Counted from the first letter of the stretch, positions 1 to 14,284 are shown. The stretch is DNA of 64,000 nt from Solea solea (GCF_958295425.1 NC_081135.1:23444180-23508179); one strand, 5' to 3'. Notes: a model not told the origin generated them from the letters alone. Numbers and translations: made by a program.

Positions 1-3000
1 GATGGCTTTACATTTCATTTCTTAACAGCGGGCATACGGCTTTATTACAGCCAATCCTCACCTTTGTCCTCTCCCTCTCAGACGAGGCACTCTGGAGGGT
101 CAGCACACTAACTTTAGTTTTTGTTTTACTGCTTTTTTTTGGTGTGTGTGTGTATGAGTGTGTGAGTATGTGAGAATGTAAAAATCAGCCTGTGTTTTAG
201 AACTTGCTTAGCTGGCTAGTCAACAGGGAAATGTTGACAATTCAGCCCAGTTCCATCTGGCCACATTCTTCCTGGTCTAGCTGCTCTGTGAGGTCTCCTG
301 TGAAATGATGTCCTCTATCAGCAGTGAATGTCACCAGCCCCACACCATTATTGCAGAATAGGATCCCGACAGACTGTGCAGACGGAAAGGCATTCACCAT
401 TTTCTTTTATACCTTATCCGAATCGCTCACTCCTCCCATATACTGGAGATGAAATGATTCATTGCAGAAGAAGTGACATTTTAATACCAGAATGTTGAGC
501 TACGGAGCGGAGAGCTCCTGATGAGTGGTGCAGAAATATTTGTGTGTAAAGATTAGAGTGGATGTTTGCAACTGGTGTATATTTCGTTCTGTCCATTAGT
601 GTAAGACAAATAAGGACTGAATAGTCTCACCTCAAGGTGTGGTGAAATGGACAGTTTTATGGGGTTTATGTGTAATTATTGTATCCTTATAATAAGTCTT
701 TTATATGTACTTGAGGACAGGGTCTTGCTTTACAAAGGCTGCCACCTTGGCCCGGCCATGTCTCTACAGCAGTGTGAACCGTAGGAGTGTGTATTATATG
801 TTAAGAAGCAAAAGCTTACTCAGAGTAAGGTCATCCATAGTTCCCTGACATATGTGGGAAAGGGAGTTGTGAGTGAGTCCTCCATTTGTTACAATCTGCA
901 TTCTCGCCATTAGATTTGAATAATTCTTACACTTTGGACCTTAAAATATGAGGATTTTTGTTAACATTTTGAGACAGTTTTTCCTAGAAAGACATTCGTA
1001 GTGTTACATTTTATTTATGTCTATGTTTCTTCATGTCTTTATACAAAAACTTTAACCTAAACAAGTCAGGTTGTGTCTGAACCAAACATTAACCGTAGTG
1101 CTGATAAACAAACAAACAAAAAAGATTGATGCTGTGATTCAGGCACAGGAAGTTGAAGTCATCCTGCCAGTGTGTGTTTGTCAGAGCACAAAGCACTCAT
1201 TGGTTCAACCATATGGCACATTTTGATCATCGTATTGACACGTTTAGTTTCCATTAGATTTGCTTTGATGTCAGTTTTCTGTTTTTGATTCACTCAGCCT
1301 ACTGAACAAACACAACACTTACCCACCATATTATCAATAAATATTAGCTCCACAGTCATCTATTATAAACACAAAGCTGCAGTCAATAGCAGCTGTTTTT
1401 TTTTTATTTCTCTCCGTGTTCAGTGACTTACCGACGTTTACAGGTTTTATAACCCAGTTACAGGGGTGAATTACATCAGATTCTGATCTGCTGCTTTCTG
1501 GACTGCTACAAAATCTTAATGAACCAACAAAACAAGGAATAGAGAATGATTAATATTCAGAGCACCTGGAAGACATCTACTGTAGATCTGACTGTACTCA
1601 GATCACCCGACCTCATCACAGGCGTTTGTGTCATCAAGTTCAACTCCTCTAAAAGTGTCATGTAAAAAGAACCAGATGTATTATGGTATAAATAACAACA
1701 GCTGTGCAGTGGTCGTTGCATGTGTTGTGGACTGGCTCAAAGCCTGTTTCTCCTAAACAGACTCACCACAAACAAAGACTGTTATAAACTGTATAATTTT
1801 GGATTTATTCTCGATATGCACAAAACCATAGCCTGTCTACTACAATTATTCTGCAGATAAGTTTGCCATTCCGCCGAACGACTCTCATGCATACAAGGCA
1901 ATGCTGTTAATGTTTGAGATGGAGCAGCGTCTGCACCTCTGAACTCGGGACTAAAGGCCAGGGGTTCAAAAGAACAATAAGGCCCTCGGGCAGAAAGTCT
2001 GAACTTTTATCACCTTAGATGACAGGACTAAAGTGCATCAGCAGTGCACTACTTCACTGAAACTGAGCAAATCACGAGCTGTATTGAATATTTTTACATC
2101 CCAGAGAGAATTTAATCCACTTATGGCACCAAACATTCTGAGGATTTGAGGCTATGCTGCAGAAAATTCAATTTAGCAACACAGGTAATTCATTTTTGTC
2201 CAGCATATCGAGATATAGATGGACACAAAGGTAGTTCCCCATACAATAGATAGTGAATTTTAAATGAAAGTTAATGGAAGTTTTAGTCAACAAAAAAAAT
2301 CCTGAACTTGCTCTGGTCGTGGACCAAGGGGAGCGTTTGTCTGGTATAACAAAGATATATGAGTCCTGCACTGCACAGCTCGCTAGTCTTAATTAGGGAG
2401 CTACCATCAAATGGGAATTGTATCATCACATTGGTAAGTGTACCACAACATGCTCGCCCCTAACCTTATACATTTATGAATTTCAATATTAACGGGGACA
2501 TTGAATACTTAGAGGAATAATTAATGCCAGACTAAATTGAGTTTGAAAAGCCTGTGGTTTACCGTGTCATTGGTGCACTCTGTCAGCCAATTGCAGTGGC
2601 TGAGGGATTGGGAGGGTCAATGTGTAATGTCCATGCGATGAGTAGTGCTGCTTTATGACTTCCATTTGGTCCTGTGCGGGCAGCTTTCCCTCTGGTCCTC
2701 ACTAATGACCCCTCTCTAATGCTGCATGGAGGAGCAGAGGAGGGTAATGTAAGTGGAGATAGGGGATCCACTTGGGTAAAAATTAAAACACGATAATTGA
2801 TAATATTTCAATGTAGCTTAACGGAATTGCTCCATATCATGTTCAAGAGGATTATCAATGAATAATTAATAAAACATTAACGTCTTTCATAAATGAACGA
2901 TATGTGCCTTCAGTGCTGGGCATATTGGCCAAAGGACAATATGAAACTAAAGTAAGGCTGCCCATGAAAAGTGTTTTCTTAGTGCAAACCCGAAGGTATA

Positions 3001-3379
3001 TCAGTGTTATAAAATGGTTTTAATGTCAAAAGTAGCCTTAGTCTATTCTGTTTCTCCACATATCACTGCTGCTGTTGCTCAGCTTTAGCCCCTGAGTGCT
3101 TACGTCGCACACACACTGGTCCCCTCATACATACATAATGCACAGACTCTATATGTTGCATAGTGTATGAAACATTACGTCCATTTCAACCTTCATGCCA
3201 TTAGCAGCATAATTAGTTTTTTTTTGCATAGGTATGCTGTTTCATTGGTGCACTATAGCGATGCCATAAGGGTAATTATTGGTGGGAGACATTCCCGTCT
3301 ATTATGAATAATAAAACAAGCCACAATTAGGGTTTGGGGGTTATTGAAGTGTAGCTATCATTTAGCGTATACTTTCTGA
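1..3379. other. Noncoding single-copy DNA, no gene recognised
   Basis: No open frame here looks like a known protein; the longest are about 60-67 codons. A short impure GT run lies at 141-175. The subregions 2500-2920 and 3190-3350 are free of simple repeats and carry several homeodomain-type words (AATTAAT, TAATTA-like, ATAATTAG). They have the mixed, unique texture typical of conserved noncoding elements, but conservation cannot be judged from one sequence. No CpG-island-like promoter is visible. Confidence 0.5.
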
Positions 3380-3690
3380 TAGAGGTTGACTGATCAGGGT
3401 TTCTCTGTGGGCAATGCCGATGCTGATTTTTTTAGAAATCTTTGCAGCTGATGGCTGATATTTCAATTTGGCTGATCATCTAATAAAATACTACAATTTA
3501 ATGACAGCAAATAATACAAAAATGTTAACTTCAATAACCAGTTGTTGAACAACACTAATGGTCTATCTCTCCCATGTATAATTTGTGTACTATGGAAAAT
3601 TAGCAGTAATTGGCTGATTAATAAATAATAATCAGCCAATGCCAATTTTTGTTTTTTTTAAATGGCAAATATCAGGTTAATTAGTTGGAT
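3380..3690 (+). mobile_element. hAT-like non-autonomous DNA transposon remnant
   Basis: The left edge reads AGAGGTTGACTGATCAGGG followed by GCAATGCCGATGCTGA. I remember this as the start of a very common teleost hAT family whose consensus begins TAGAGGTTGACCGATATGG and repeats the word GCCGAT. Degenerate copies of the same word (GGCTGAT, CAGCCAATGCCAA) recur inside on both strands, ending near AAATGGCAAATATCAGG. The expected right end (GACCTCTA) is not recognisable, so the copy is old and eroded. It has no coding capacity. The family call rests on remembered consensus features. Confidence 0.5.
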
Positions 3691-6600
3691 GTGAGTGTGG
3701 GGAACACAATAATATGTGAATATAATGCAATATAATTCAAAGAAACTACATCCTCCATAATAATTTTAGAAAATGACCAAGTGTTCTGTTGTTTACGTCA
3801 TATTATTTGATCATTATTACTGATTCTATAACATAACGTGAGCAGAATCTTAATATTGTAAATGATTATATACTTTAAACAGTGTAATACAACTATATAT
3901 TTCCTCTTGACTGTGAAGGAGGCTTCAAGTACCACAGATTTGTAACCGACTTGTTTTCACCACAGAGGTTAAGAGTTGTCCGGGCTCGGCTATAGATGAA
4001 CTCATTTGAGTCAAGCCACAGTGTCATGATGCTTCAGGCTCTGATGCTGTTGTGTTTGGAAGTGGAATAATTGCAGGAAGCGAGTGACCCAGCTAAATCA
4101 TGCCAGTCTTGGGGAGAGAGGGCAGCCAACAGGGGCTGGACTGTTCACCCATGATTCCTATAAGTGCATTTCCTTTTTCCGTGCCCCCCTCCGATCCAGC
4201 TGTCCCTTATATCAAAGTTGTTCTGTTTATGTTTGGAAATCGATTGATATTGTGCATGATGGATGAGCTGTTGGCAGACCTGCCCTCTCTTTGGACCAGA
4301 GTCAGAGGTGGCTCGCTTTAATGGATAGCTTGTCGGCTTGGAAACTAAATGTGCAACTACACTGCAACATAAAATATATAGCTGGTAGAAGGTGGCATAT
4401 GTCATGATACCGTATCTACAGTGACTATGAATATAAAGAGTTGTGTGTCATAGTCCCTTCTTTACCTCCGCTCCTCTCAGGAGGAATGACTATATTTCAT
4501 CTTCTGCCTCTTAGAATGTCTTGTCTGCAGATATTAGATTTAAATGTGACAACAGAAGTAAATATAGTATATGAAGAGGCCTCGTCCTCTACACATTATT
4601 AATATTGTCACACATGCTTCACAGACCTTCCCGGTGAAGTTTAAGGTATATAATAGGTGGGTTAATAGGAGCTGGAGTGCTTTTAAAATGGAGCTGCTGT
4701 TGCTTCTGCTTGCAGATAGTCTTGAACGTATGAGACAGATAGGTGGCCTAGATTAGATAAAGCTGTGTGTGTTTGTGTGTGTGTCTTCACAGTCTTATAC
4801 AAAGAGGGAGAACCCAGCAATAGGCATCATCTGAACGTACACTTTCATCCTGGTGCTTTTTCTTGCCTACAGCGATGGGAGTGGATGACCTTTTACTGTC
4901 AACTTCTAACATGACAAATTACAGAGGCTGGATGACCGTGTTTTTTAGGAATGCAAGAGTTCACTGCCTGGTCAGGCCACGAGCAGGGCAGTGGACCCCT
5001 ACAATGGAGACAGATGTATTAATTGATAGATAATAGTCATAGATATATTGAATGGGGGGGCTCCATATTCCAATTCCAGAAATGTGATATCAAAGGAGGG
5101 CTTTTGCCACAGGAGCCGCCTGACAGCGTCAGACCTGGACAGAAACTAGATCACGTACCCAACATCAGAGCAGATGACTGCGGAGATGTCTCCAGTGGCT
5201 TTGTTTGAGTATAAAGACAAAATTAGGTGCAACCAGTTCTTTTGTACTCTTTGTGGTCTTTTTTTAACCGTAATGGGTCTGTGATAATTTCTAAGAGGGT
5301 GTGCGTGACATGTCTTGGCGCATGATCCAGTTGTGGCTCACACGGCCTGCTCTGCTGTGTGTGATGTCAGTGCCCTGTTTAATTGGAGATCAGCTGAGCC
5401 AAATGCACAGAGAGCTTTGCTTTCTGACCTCATCAAGCTGATCTGTGCCATCCATTCAGCCCACTCTCTTGCAACCACATCCGTCACTGGCCTGTCAGTT
5501 TGCACAAACAGCTCACAAGTATTTACTTTACTGATTATGTGTGCTGCCGCACTGATCTGCCAAGGGCACCTCCTCTAAGACGCACACCTGATGCTTTCCA
5601 AATTTAAAGCACTTCATGACAGTAGCTAGTAGGGTCATTGATTAGTGAAGTGCTGACCGGACTCTGCAACTGTGTGATCAAGGTCATTCGTAAGACAGAG
5701 CGATGGCTTTTGTTCTTCTCATCAGATGTGCAGCCATGTGGAAGTCACCGAGTATTTACTTGCGGTGTTCATTCTGTCCCACACAGATTGGATCATTACA
5801 TATTCCTCATTTGTGCAACTACGCTGTTGTATTATGCAAATGCTTATTGTAATGGATTTGGTCCCATAGACCAAATATTACTGGCGTAGTTATTACATAT
5901 TGCAGTGTAGCCAACAGTTAGTGAGCTGAGAAAATGTAGCAGAAATTGCCTATAACGTCCCATCCACATTTATGGAATTGAGCATTCTGCATTGTGGAAA
6001 AGCATGTTTAGTCCCCGGGGTTTTGAAACACTCCTAAACAATTGCACAAGCAGGAGTACACACCGGCTGTGATATTAACTATCCTATTATAGGCTAGAGA
6101 ACAGTTATTCCATAAGAATTAATTATGCTCAATTTATATAGCAAATGGTTGGTGCGTTAAACATAAGTCCTCATTTCTACTTTACTAATTTTCTCAACGT
6201 GATCAACTCTGCAACATGTACTGCAAAAATATGGGCCCATGCTTCGTATTATCAGGGTAAATTGTAGCATCTTAATGTAAATAAAACATCACGAAAAAAG
6301 CACAATTTTAGAAACATATTCACTTAGGACTGCACACAGCTGTGTGTTGTTTTCACCACTGAGCTGGAAAGACATAGTTCGGGGTGTTTTTTGCATGGAG
6401 AAACAAATGTTTGGCTACTAAAATCTCTCATGCAGACTGCAGGGCTCAACCTCACTGTGGTAATATCACTGAAGGCTACCTAGATTCATGGCTAAGCCTC
6501 CAATAAAATAAACAGCCAATAAAACATCAGGCGGGGACTCCCCTGACATCGCTTTAACGTCATTACACTTTCAACTGGCTTTCATTGAAAACTTGAATAT

Positions 6601-8337
6601 ATATATTTGACTGTTCCCTATTACTTGTTGTCAACCACATGGGTCCGGACAAGGTTTTATGGCGTGTACTTAATATCACATATCTCAATGTTCTGTGTAA
6701 AGTGCTGTGAGCTCACTGAGTGAGTGTGAGCATCTTGTGGGGGGATCTGGGGCTGATTTGCGCTCACCATTGCTTACATAAACTCCACTTCCACCCAATC
6801 ACTCTGCCCTGACAGTAGCCACAGAGCATATGGAGCATATACACTTTCTAGTCCACAGAGAAATGCACAGGAACTTAACAGCACACAGGGAATTATTTCA
6901 CAGGAATCAAAAACTAATAATAGTCACAATAAAATGATTATGTAATGATGGAGGATTATAAAAGTAAAAGCGTGCTCAGCAAAAAAAAAATTTCAACATT
7001 AAAAAATTAGCAAATTGTTCCTAAATAAGGAAGCTTTATGCTTTTTGCTTCATGTTTAATCGGATTTGGAATTGTGCCATTTTATTGATTTTGTACATAA
7101 TTCAAGTACAATATAAAGACAAAACAAGCTGTCTAAAACAAACGGCAGTTATTGACGTGTCAACATCAATGAGTGTTTTCAAATCTTTAGAAAAATCGAG
7201 CTGAGAAAAAAAACCACATGAACTAATCCAACTTCTTTAAAGAAAAACTCCATCAGATCAGTTTCCGTGAGGTTAATCTGTTTGACCTTTGCTGCTACTA
7301 CAGTATTTAAGCTAGTGTGTACACAAGGATTTTCAAGAGGATTACAGAGATGCTTAATGGGGGATTAGCCAAATCCTCTTGTTGTCTGCACTAAATTCTA
7401 TTACACCCAGGGATTAGACGATCAACAATAGCTGAAAGCAGCTGGGTTAAGAGGGTTATGTTGAAGTGGTGTCGCTCTCTTCATTGTAATTGCACTTAAA
7501 TGCCTTGTAAGCTTTACAACATGGTGTAAAGTTAAAGAGCTCTGTGCTGCTTTCCACTGTAATCAGTGAACAGTGGAAATGGTGTGAAAGACGTCACACT
7601 GGCACAAACTGCAGAACACTTTTCTCCTCTCTGTCTGTTTCAAACTGTGGAGGTTGGAGCTCACTAGTTGAAGTCTGTAATTATAAGCTGGTGACAGCAT
7701 TGCACATTCCATCAGTGTGTGGTCTATGTTTTTTTTTGTGTGTCTCTCCTCCTGATAGAGGACACAGTGGTGATGCCAGGCTCCCCCTATAGGATGCCAG
7801 AAGTACTTCAATACATCAATGGGGGCCAGACACTGCTCTTCTCAATGAACAAGCACATCAAGCACAAATTCATGAATAAATAAGATTTTTTTTTTTATTG
7901 AGCTGTATTTATTTAATTGGCATACCTTTCTGTCTTGTTCAATTATAGCACCATCACATGCTGTCTAATAGCAGTAGTCATTACTTAAATGTTTGGATTT
8001 TGTTGAGAATTATACACCCTTTTTTGTGATTTTGAAGGCGACATTACAGGGAGCTTTATGGTGCATTATACTGAGAGCTGTTTGCTAGCTATGGGAGCCG
8101 ATAGTTAATAATATGCAATAATATGTTTTATATGGCTGGGCAAAAATATTAGCACTATCTGCCTGCATCATGTAGCATAAATCAAAAGTACTACAACCTG
8201 CCTTCAGAGACTTATAAACTGGCAGCTGAGTGTTAGTGCCTTATGTTGTAGAATATACAAACACTATCACATCGAATGCTGGAGTAATTATAAATAATAA
8301 TAAATAAGCACTGTTGCTGTACAGTTAAAAGACCCAG
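3691..8337. other. Noncoding DNA, no gene recognised
   Basis: No recognised gene. The longest open frames (87 codons at 5315-5578, 83 at 5638-5889, 82 near 7550-7800) show no familiar domain. Simple repeats are few: a short impure GT run near 4765-4790 and some poly-A or poly-T tracts. An octamer word ATGCAAAT sits at 5834-5841. The 7300-7470 part carries the GGATTA cluster listed separately. Confidence 0.5.
7339..7416 (+). promoter_or_regulatory. Cluster of three GGATTA sites (Otx/Pitx/Gsc-type)
   Basis: GGATTA occurs at 7339-7344, 7362-7367 and 7411-7416, all in the same orientation within 78 bases. It is the reverse complement of TAATCC, the core bound by K50 homeodomain factors (Otx, Crx, Pitx, Gsc). 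An E-box CAGCTG follows a few tens of bases downstream. The flanking sequence lacks simple repeats. Such clustering suggests an anterior or neural enhancer, but function is inference from motifs alone. Confidence 0.25.
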
Positions 8338-8605
8338 AGTGGGGGGGCTTTCTGTTTGGAGTTTGCATTAGTTTTCTCCAGGTCCACCAGTTTCCTTCCG
8401 ACTGTCCAAACACATGCATATGTTATTTAGACACTCTAAATTGACCGTAGGTGTGAATGTGAGAGTGAATGGTTGTTTGTCTCTGTTAGTTGGCCCTGCG
8501 ATGGACTGGGTGAACCCCACCTTTCACCATATGTCAGCTGGGATTGGCTCCAGTGGCCCTGTGACCCTCATGTGAAGGATAAAGTGATATACAATGAGTA
8601 CATTT
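8338..8605 (+). mobile_element. Teleost SINE/LINE-type retroelement, body and tail
   Basis: The text runs TTTCTGTTTGGAGTTTGCAT, then GTCCAAACACATGCAT, then CTCTAAATTGACCGTAGGTG, a GAATGGTTGTTTGTCTCTG-like stretch, TTGGCCCTGCGATGGACTGG, CAGCTGGGATTGGCTCCAG and finally GTGACCCTCATGTGAAGGAT. This order matches a very abundant percomorph repeat. Its class is uncertain to me: it has a tRNA-like head and an L2/Rex-like tail. The head is missing, so this is a 5'-truncated copy. A shorter related copy lies at 51391-51520, and a head fragment on the other strand at 49022-49085. Confidence 0.75.
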
Positions 8606-11600
8606 TTTTTTACTGTACATCAACAATAATAATAATATTAATAACAATGACATGCATCAGATTTTTTAAATAATGGAACTGGATTTAATAATAACAAGTG
8701 GCAATTGAGTCTATGTTTAGATCAGTGATATTTATTTTTTATATTACAGTTTTGCAGTGTAACTTATCATGGGCATCATCCCGTGCCACTTAACGCTCCC
8801 ATGCTGTACTGTTGTGTGTGAGTGTGTGTTTGCTGTTGTGCCAGAGGTGTAAGCAAAGGCCAGCGCACTCCTCACTTCAGATCATGTTCTTCATTGTTTA
8901 CTCCTCAAGAAACACAAATACCTCAATTTGTTTGCAACTTATGTTTTCAGGCATCTGGCTTGTCAAGTGATATTCATGGAATTTTTAGCGAGGGCTTCAC
9001 AGTGAGCCTGAGCAGAGACGCGGGGAGGCTGACAGCGCTAATGGCTATAAAGATAAGTGGAAGAATGTTGATGCTTGAGAAAGCCACAGGCAATGAAAGA
9101 GGATGAAAGAGAGAGTTCACCACTTTAGACCGCTCCCTCACAATGGGGGGGACACAACTAGTATTTATCAGCTCCCACACTTCAAATTACTGCCTTTAAA
9201 TGCTGCTTACACCAGTGAATAAATAAAGCTGACTCATATACAGCTCCACAAACCAACATTACATCATATTGTGTCTGGGGGAAAAAAAAGTCCTTGGCCA
9301 CTTGCCTGCTCGCCTGCATGAAGATTTGCTGAAATATCAAGACATAAAATAAGCATAGAGAGGACAGCAATTGCTGCCTATTGAGAAACTAGATGTTGAG
9401 ATTGGAGCTGTCTGCTTGCTCTTCTCTTCCTCTGTTTTTTTTTTTATCTGTCTTCTTCTGGGCTCGTCTCTGCATCTGTCTCCTTCCATCTGCCTCTCTG
9501 TGAGGTGCAGCCAAAGTAAACACCATGTTTCGCCGCTCTCAATCACAGGATCTCTCAAAGGAAGAGGGGGCAGTGCCCTGGCACGGTGCTGGTGGCCGGG
9601 CCTGGGGAGTGGGAGAGGAAGTAAGGCCACTGCCACAGATATATTCAATCAGTGCTGCTCCACCCGGGAATTCACATCTCTCAGAGCATGTGCTCACACA
9701 CTTAAGTGCTCCTACTTGACATAAATATTTGCATGACATGGGCTGACATGGGAGATCCTATCATAAGTCATACAAACTCATCATAGCCCATTACAAATAG
9801 CACTCACAGTGACCACCAAGACAGACAGTGGCTAAGTAGAGAATAATGGCTGACTCCTGGCCCTGCAGCAGCTACAGTTATAGAGACATGGGATCATTCT
9901 GTCACCACGTTTTTAAACAAAATGTCATCCCAGCTATTAGATTGTCATTTTTAGCTGCTCTGTCACAGCCCTGCAAAAAGGTCTAGTGACAGATAGTTCT
10001 TCGGCTGCATGCCTCTTGGCGGTTAGACGCCTGTGCTTTTTTTCCCACGTACTTCAACCTTTGCCTGACTCCAGCACACATCGTTCTCAATTGTGCTTTG
10101 TGTAACAGCATGAGGAAGAGCCTGTTATTTTTGGGGTATGAATGTGGCCGTGAGGTGTGTTTGTGGTTTTGTGTGTGTGTGTGTCAGCGAGTCGAAACTA
10201 TTCATTATACTTTTGTCCATCATCACCTACTGTATTTGAGAGGAAGCCACAGCTTTCATGTGGCACAGGGGCCAGCTCACGTCCATGTGGGCATTTCCTT
10301 CATTCAGTGGAAAAAAATACATGCTTTGTGACAATATATCTGGCTTGTTTTCTCCCCCTCTCTCCCTCTCTCTCAGGCCGCTCCTCTGATCCAAACTGTG
10401 TGTTACAGATAGCCTTGGCTGGGGACCAGCACAGTTTGCCAAGCAGGTTATCCCGCTGTGCTTTTAAACATAAATCTACTACTAAATAGTAACTCCTAGT
10501 CCTAGACATGCAGACAAGTTGGTCTCGCTATCCTGAATGAAAAAAATCACTCTATTAAATGTTGGATCCGTTTTAGGGACCATAAGGTGCAAAGTAAATA
10601 AAGAAAATGGGTCTAAAATAAATATGTCTCAATCTCAGTGTGAGTCTCTTTGCTGTTTCTGTCACATGTAGCAAAGCTTTATTTTATTGTCTACGTTTAC
10701 ATCTTAAATCTGGAAGTCCTTAAATCATTGCGACAGCGTTACAGGAGTGTTAGACCTCACAAAATAATAGACGTCAGTGTGGTCAGCTCACATGACTGTG
10801 ATCAAGATAAAGATTATTTGCATGCATCCATGCTGCGACTCTGTAGAGAATGATCACTGTCATCCCAGAACAATGGAGCTGATTTATGAAATATGACAAT
10901 ACTGAGACATTCATGATTATTGATTGGTATTGTTAGTGGCTTTAAAAGAGCCATACATCTTCATCTTGAGCAATGACACACATATAACAAATAAGTTTAC
11001 CACACTGTGCGAGTCGAAAACCCAAAGGCAACATTTTAGGCTTCTGATACACATCACAGGGTTACTTCATTACATCTCACGTCATGTCATTATAGTGAGA
11101 TTCTTGCATGAATTAGCAAAATAAATGAATATAAACCTTTTTCTTGACAAGCACATCCATAAAAAAGCGGGAGGGACGAGTTTATTATTGAAATACAAAT
11201 GCCTCTCTTATTGGACAGGTGTGCACTTATTGTCGTGTAATAAATACAATATCATAATACAATTATAACCGCCACGTTGCGGCTTGGTGAGAAGAGAAAT
11301 GCACTATAGTTTCGGAGCCCATGCATCTTCGTCAAGTGTGATTCTTCTCGGAGATGTGTTTATGAAAATAATCTATTCTCTATTTGTTCTGAATTGTCAC
11401 AGACAGGGATGTTGCTTCCTCTCAAGGTTAGCGAAGTTGCTCAGATGAATGGTTGTTTGAGACTGCACTCATACGTCAATGTTTACCCCATTAGTGACAG
11501 CTCCGAGGCAGTAGGCCATTTAATTTTGTCTGTGCAGCCTCGACTGTCCCACACGCATGGTTCAAAAGTTCAGCCACTTCCTCAAGGGTCTCATCACATT

Positions 11601-14041
11601 CTCACCACATCTTGATTTTCAAAGCTTCATGGAGGGACTCGACCTGTCAGGAGAGATACCACAAAAAAACAATGATGGAACACAGGTTTGGAGTTGGGGC
11701 CCGTCAGGCCAGCAAAGCTGCCTCCTGGCTCTCTGGTTAGGAGGCCTGGACTGTGGTGCTCATATTAAAGCCTGTGCAGTGGACCAGGGCATGGCTGCCT
11801 GCATCCTGCTAGAGGAGCAATTGATTGTTCTGGAAAATGATGAAGCTCAGGCACAATTAGATTGCAAGGCAGTGCTGTGAGGTGAGAGAGCACCCTGCCT
11901 GCCTTACTCCTGATTGATGGTAAAATAATAACCACTGTGTATTAACTGTAGAGTTCACCGGCAGGTTAAGGTGGGCCAAAAATTGCGGCTCTTATTAGAT
12001 TCCGATATGACTTGCGATGTGGAAAGATTATTTTCATTGTGCCAGTGGACACTCGCTCTGCATGCACTGAGGTGTTTTCCTGCGCTGTGTTTCTGTCATG
12101 GAGACACATGAGAGTTTGGAGTCAGGAGGGCACTGGGTCAGCAGTCACACCAGGACAATTGCAAATGTTATTCTGGCGCTGGAGCCTGCCAAAACAGATG
12201 TGGAGCTTATTCAAATACAATCACTCATACTGAAGGTCACATAGGGTCTCTATATGTTTCACTGTTTCCTCATATCTCCTGCACTGCATCAGTGTCCGCT
12301 CAGAAATGTTGCACCTTAAAAAAGCTGGAGGAGCATCGGTTCATCATGTTACTGGACTTCAAGATGAATATCCTTGTTAATACACACGTCAAGGAGCCAA
12401 ACCAGTGTGTGCACACAGCCACATCATAATATATGAGTAAAGGAATATTCTGCTCGCGGACAGAAGTAGTTACACTGAGCAATCTATCCAGGGTTTAGAT
12501 AAGGATTTGGGAGGCCAAACAGTCAAACACCAAATGCATTTTTCTGGAAGATCGTTTCCTCAACGCGTCCTTACAAAACAATTTTCCCTCCCGCTCAAAG
12601 TGTGTAATCCTGCTGGTCATTTGTTAGCTGGTGCGTCTCCCATGTGGAGGCAAGGCCACTGGCAGAGTGTTGGGGTACACAGGAGGTGAAAGCTTAGTCG
12701 CATATCAGAGCTGAGGGATTCGCGCTCATTTATCTCCATTTCTCACACACGGTGTTGAGTAATAAAGGCTCAAGTGAAAACGGTGTTTATCATTGGAATG
12801 ACACCATCTCCCAGATGCTGCAGAGAGAAATCTAGAAAATAGATAACACATTACAATAAGCAAGTCCTTATTCTGTGGAGAATCCAATTAAGTGAGCTTT
12901 ACATCATGATAATCAAGCGTAGGTGGACTGGTTCATTTAGACCGGCGGATAACAGAGCAGAGAGAGAGCTCTGGTCCATTGGATCAGGATTAGTAGCAGT
13001 GAGACCTGCTGGATGTCTCAGCAGCCATTTACTGTGGGGAGCTTTACCCCCTAGTGGTTTAGTGGAGGAGTACAGCCTGAGCTGCTTTTAATCCACAAAA
13101 TGGAAAACACGTTTCACTGCTGATTGAGTGAAAACATCCACAGATTCTGAGAAACATCTCTGTGGGTTTCGCTTTCCTCTTGAGAAATAGAGCTTGTTCA
13201 TACAACTAAACAACGTGAGTTGTGGAGGTTTATAGATTTGGTTGTGTGGTGCAGATGTACGTTCTGTATGTGCTGATGTTAGAAGCCACTGTGATGGTGG
13301 AGTATGTTTTTGTGCTGTTGCGCTGAGGGTGCACCACTGGGCCAGGCTGTTCTGGTGTGCTGCTTTCCTGCTGCTCAGCATTTCAGAGGGCCTCGGCGGG
13401 ACACGAGATGGGAGGTGGGGGGTGCAGGGGGCAGTGTATGACTGAACCAGGCGAAGCTGAGCTATTCACTGCTATCATTCTGCAACAGACACACCTCTTT
13501 GGCATTCTTTTGTGCCTTTATTGTATCCCTATTTTCAGAATGGAAGTGGATATAGTGTTGAGTCTGATGTGTTAGTTTGCAGATTCACGTCTCTTACATC
13601 TTCAGTGCCGCGGAGTGCAGAGCAGGTGCACATGTTGCCACAAGGGCAAAATGGTCATTCCTGTGCTCCTTTCTCAGCAAAGCTTTATGCTGACATAATA
13701 GTTTACCACCCACCAGCATGTGCTATGTTTGCCTCACTCTTTAACATTTACATGACCATACAATGATTTATTGGTGCCGTGGTAATTCAAGGATGCAAGG
13801 TATGCTCCAACATGTAACGAGACAGAGGAGTGCTGACTATCTCTTTATGACGATCACTGTACTTTTCTTTGCAATCGTCCATGAGTAGACGCTACAAACG
13901 ATGTGAGGAAAATAAAGAATAATGCGGAGGTTTCTTGGTCTCTCCACACGTAAAGTTCACTAAACATTAAACAGATGTGAGAGTGTCCAGGTTCATTTTA
14001 TTGATTTTCAGTGAGACTAGTATGAGATAAATTACCATTTA
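8606..14041. other. Noncoding DNA, no gene recognised
   Basis: No gene is supported. Open frames of up to 117 codons exist (9371-9724 plus; 11557-11880 plus, 107 codons) but show no domain, signal or family resemblance, and the first covers pyrimidine-rich low-complexity DNA. Octamer words (ATTTGCAT) sit at 9727-9734 and 10816-10823. The 11550-11900 stretch is repeat-free and compositionally even, and could be a conserved noncoding element. A CTCF-like site lies at 13043-13060. Confidence 0.45.
13043..13060 (-). promoter_or_regulatory. CTCF-like site
   Basis: TTTACCCCCTAGTGGTTT carries the core CCCCCTAGTGG. This is the reverse-strand form of the vertebrate CTCF core (CCACTAGGGGG). The usual GCG before the C-run is replaced by TTA, so the match is partial. 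Confidence 0.3.
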
Positions 14042-14047
14042 TGACAA

Positions 14048-14098
14048 TTATATATATATATATATGTATGTATAAAAAATGGTCACATATATATATAG
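14048..14098. repeat. AT microsatellite pair
   Basis: A (TA)n run with TATG interruptions at 14048-14072 is followed by a short second run at 14087-14098. The first dozen units are self-complementary and could extrude as a hairpin. Confidence 0.85.
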
Positions 14099-14284
14099 TT
14101 TAACAGTAGCACAACCCTGGCTCTTTTAAAATTGGAGTGGAACCCTAATTAATTTTGGTTTGTCCTACTATGTCATGCTGAAACTATCTAGGGTGAAAAA
14201 GCTCTATTACGCCAGTTTTATTCACAACATGCTTGAGCTTTACATACACATGTTGAGTTAAACTCATTGACAGCTTGCCAATGC

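Noticed and set aside
9371..9739. Overlapping 117- and 103-codon frames on both strands
   Set aside because: Both lie over pyrimidine-rich DNA and neither resembles a protein family.
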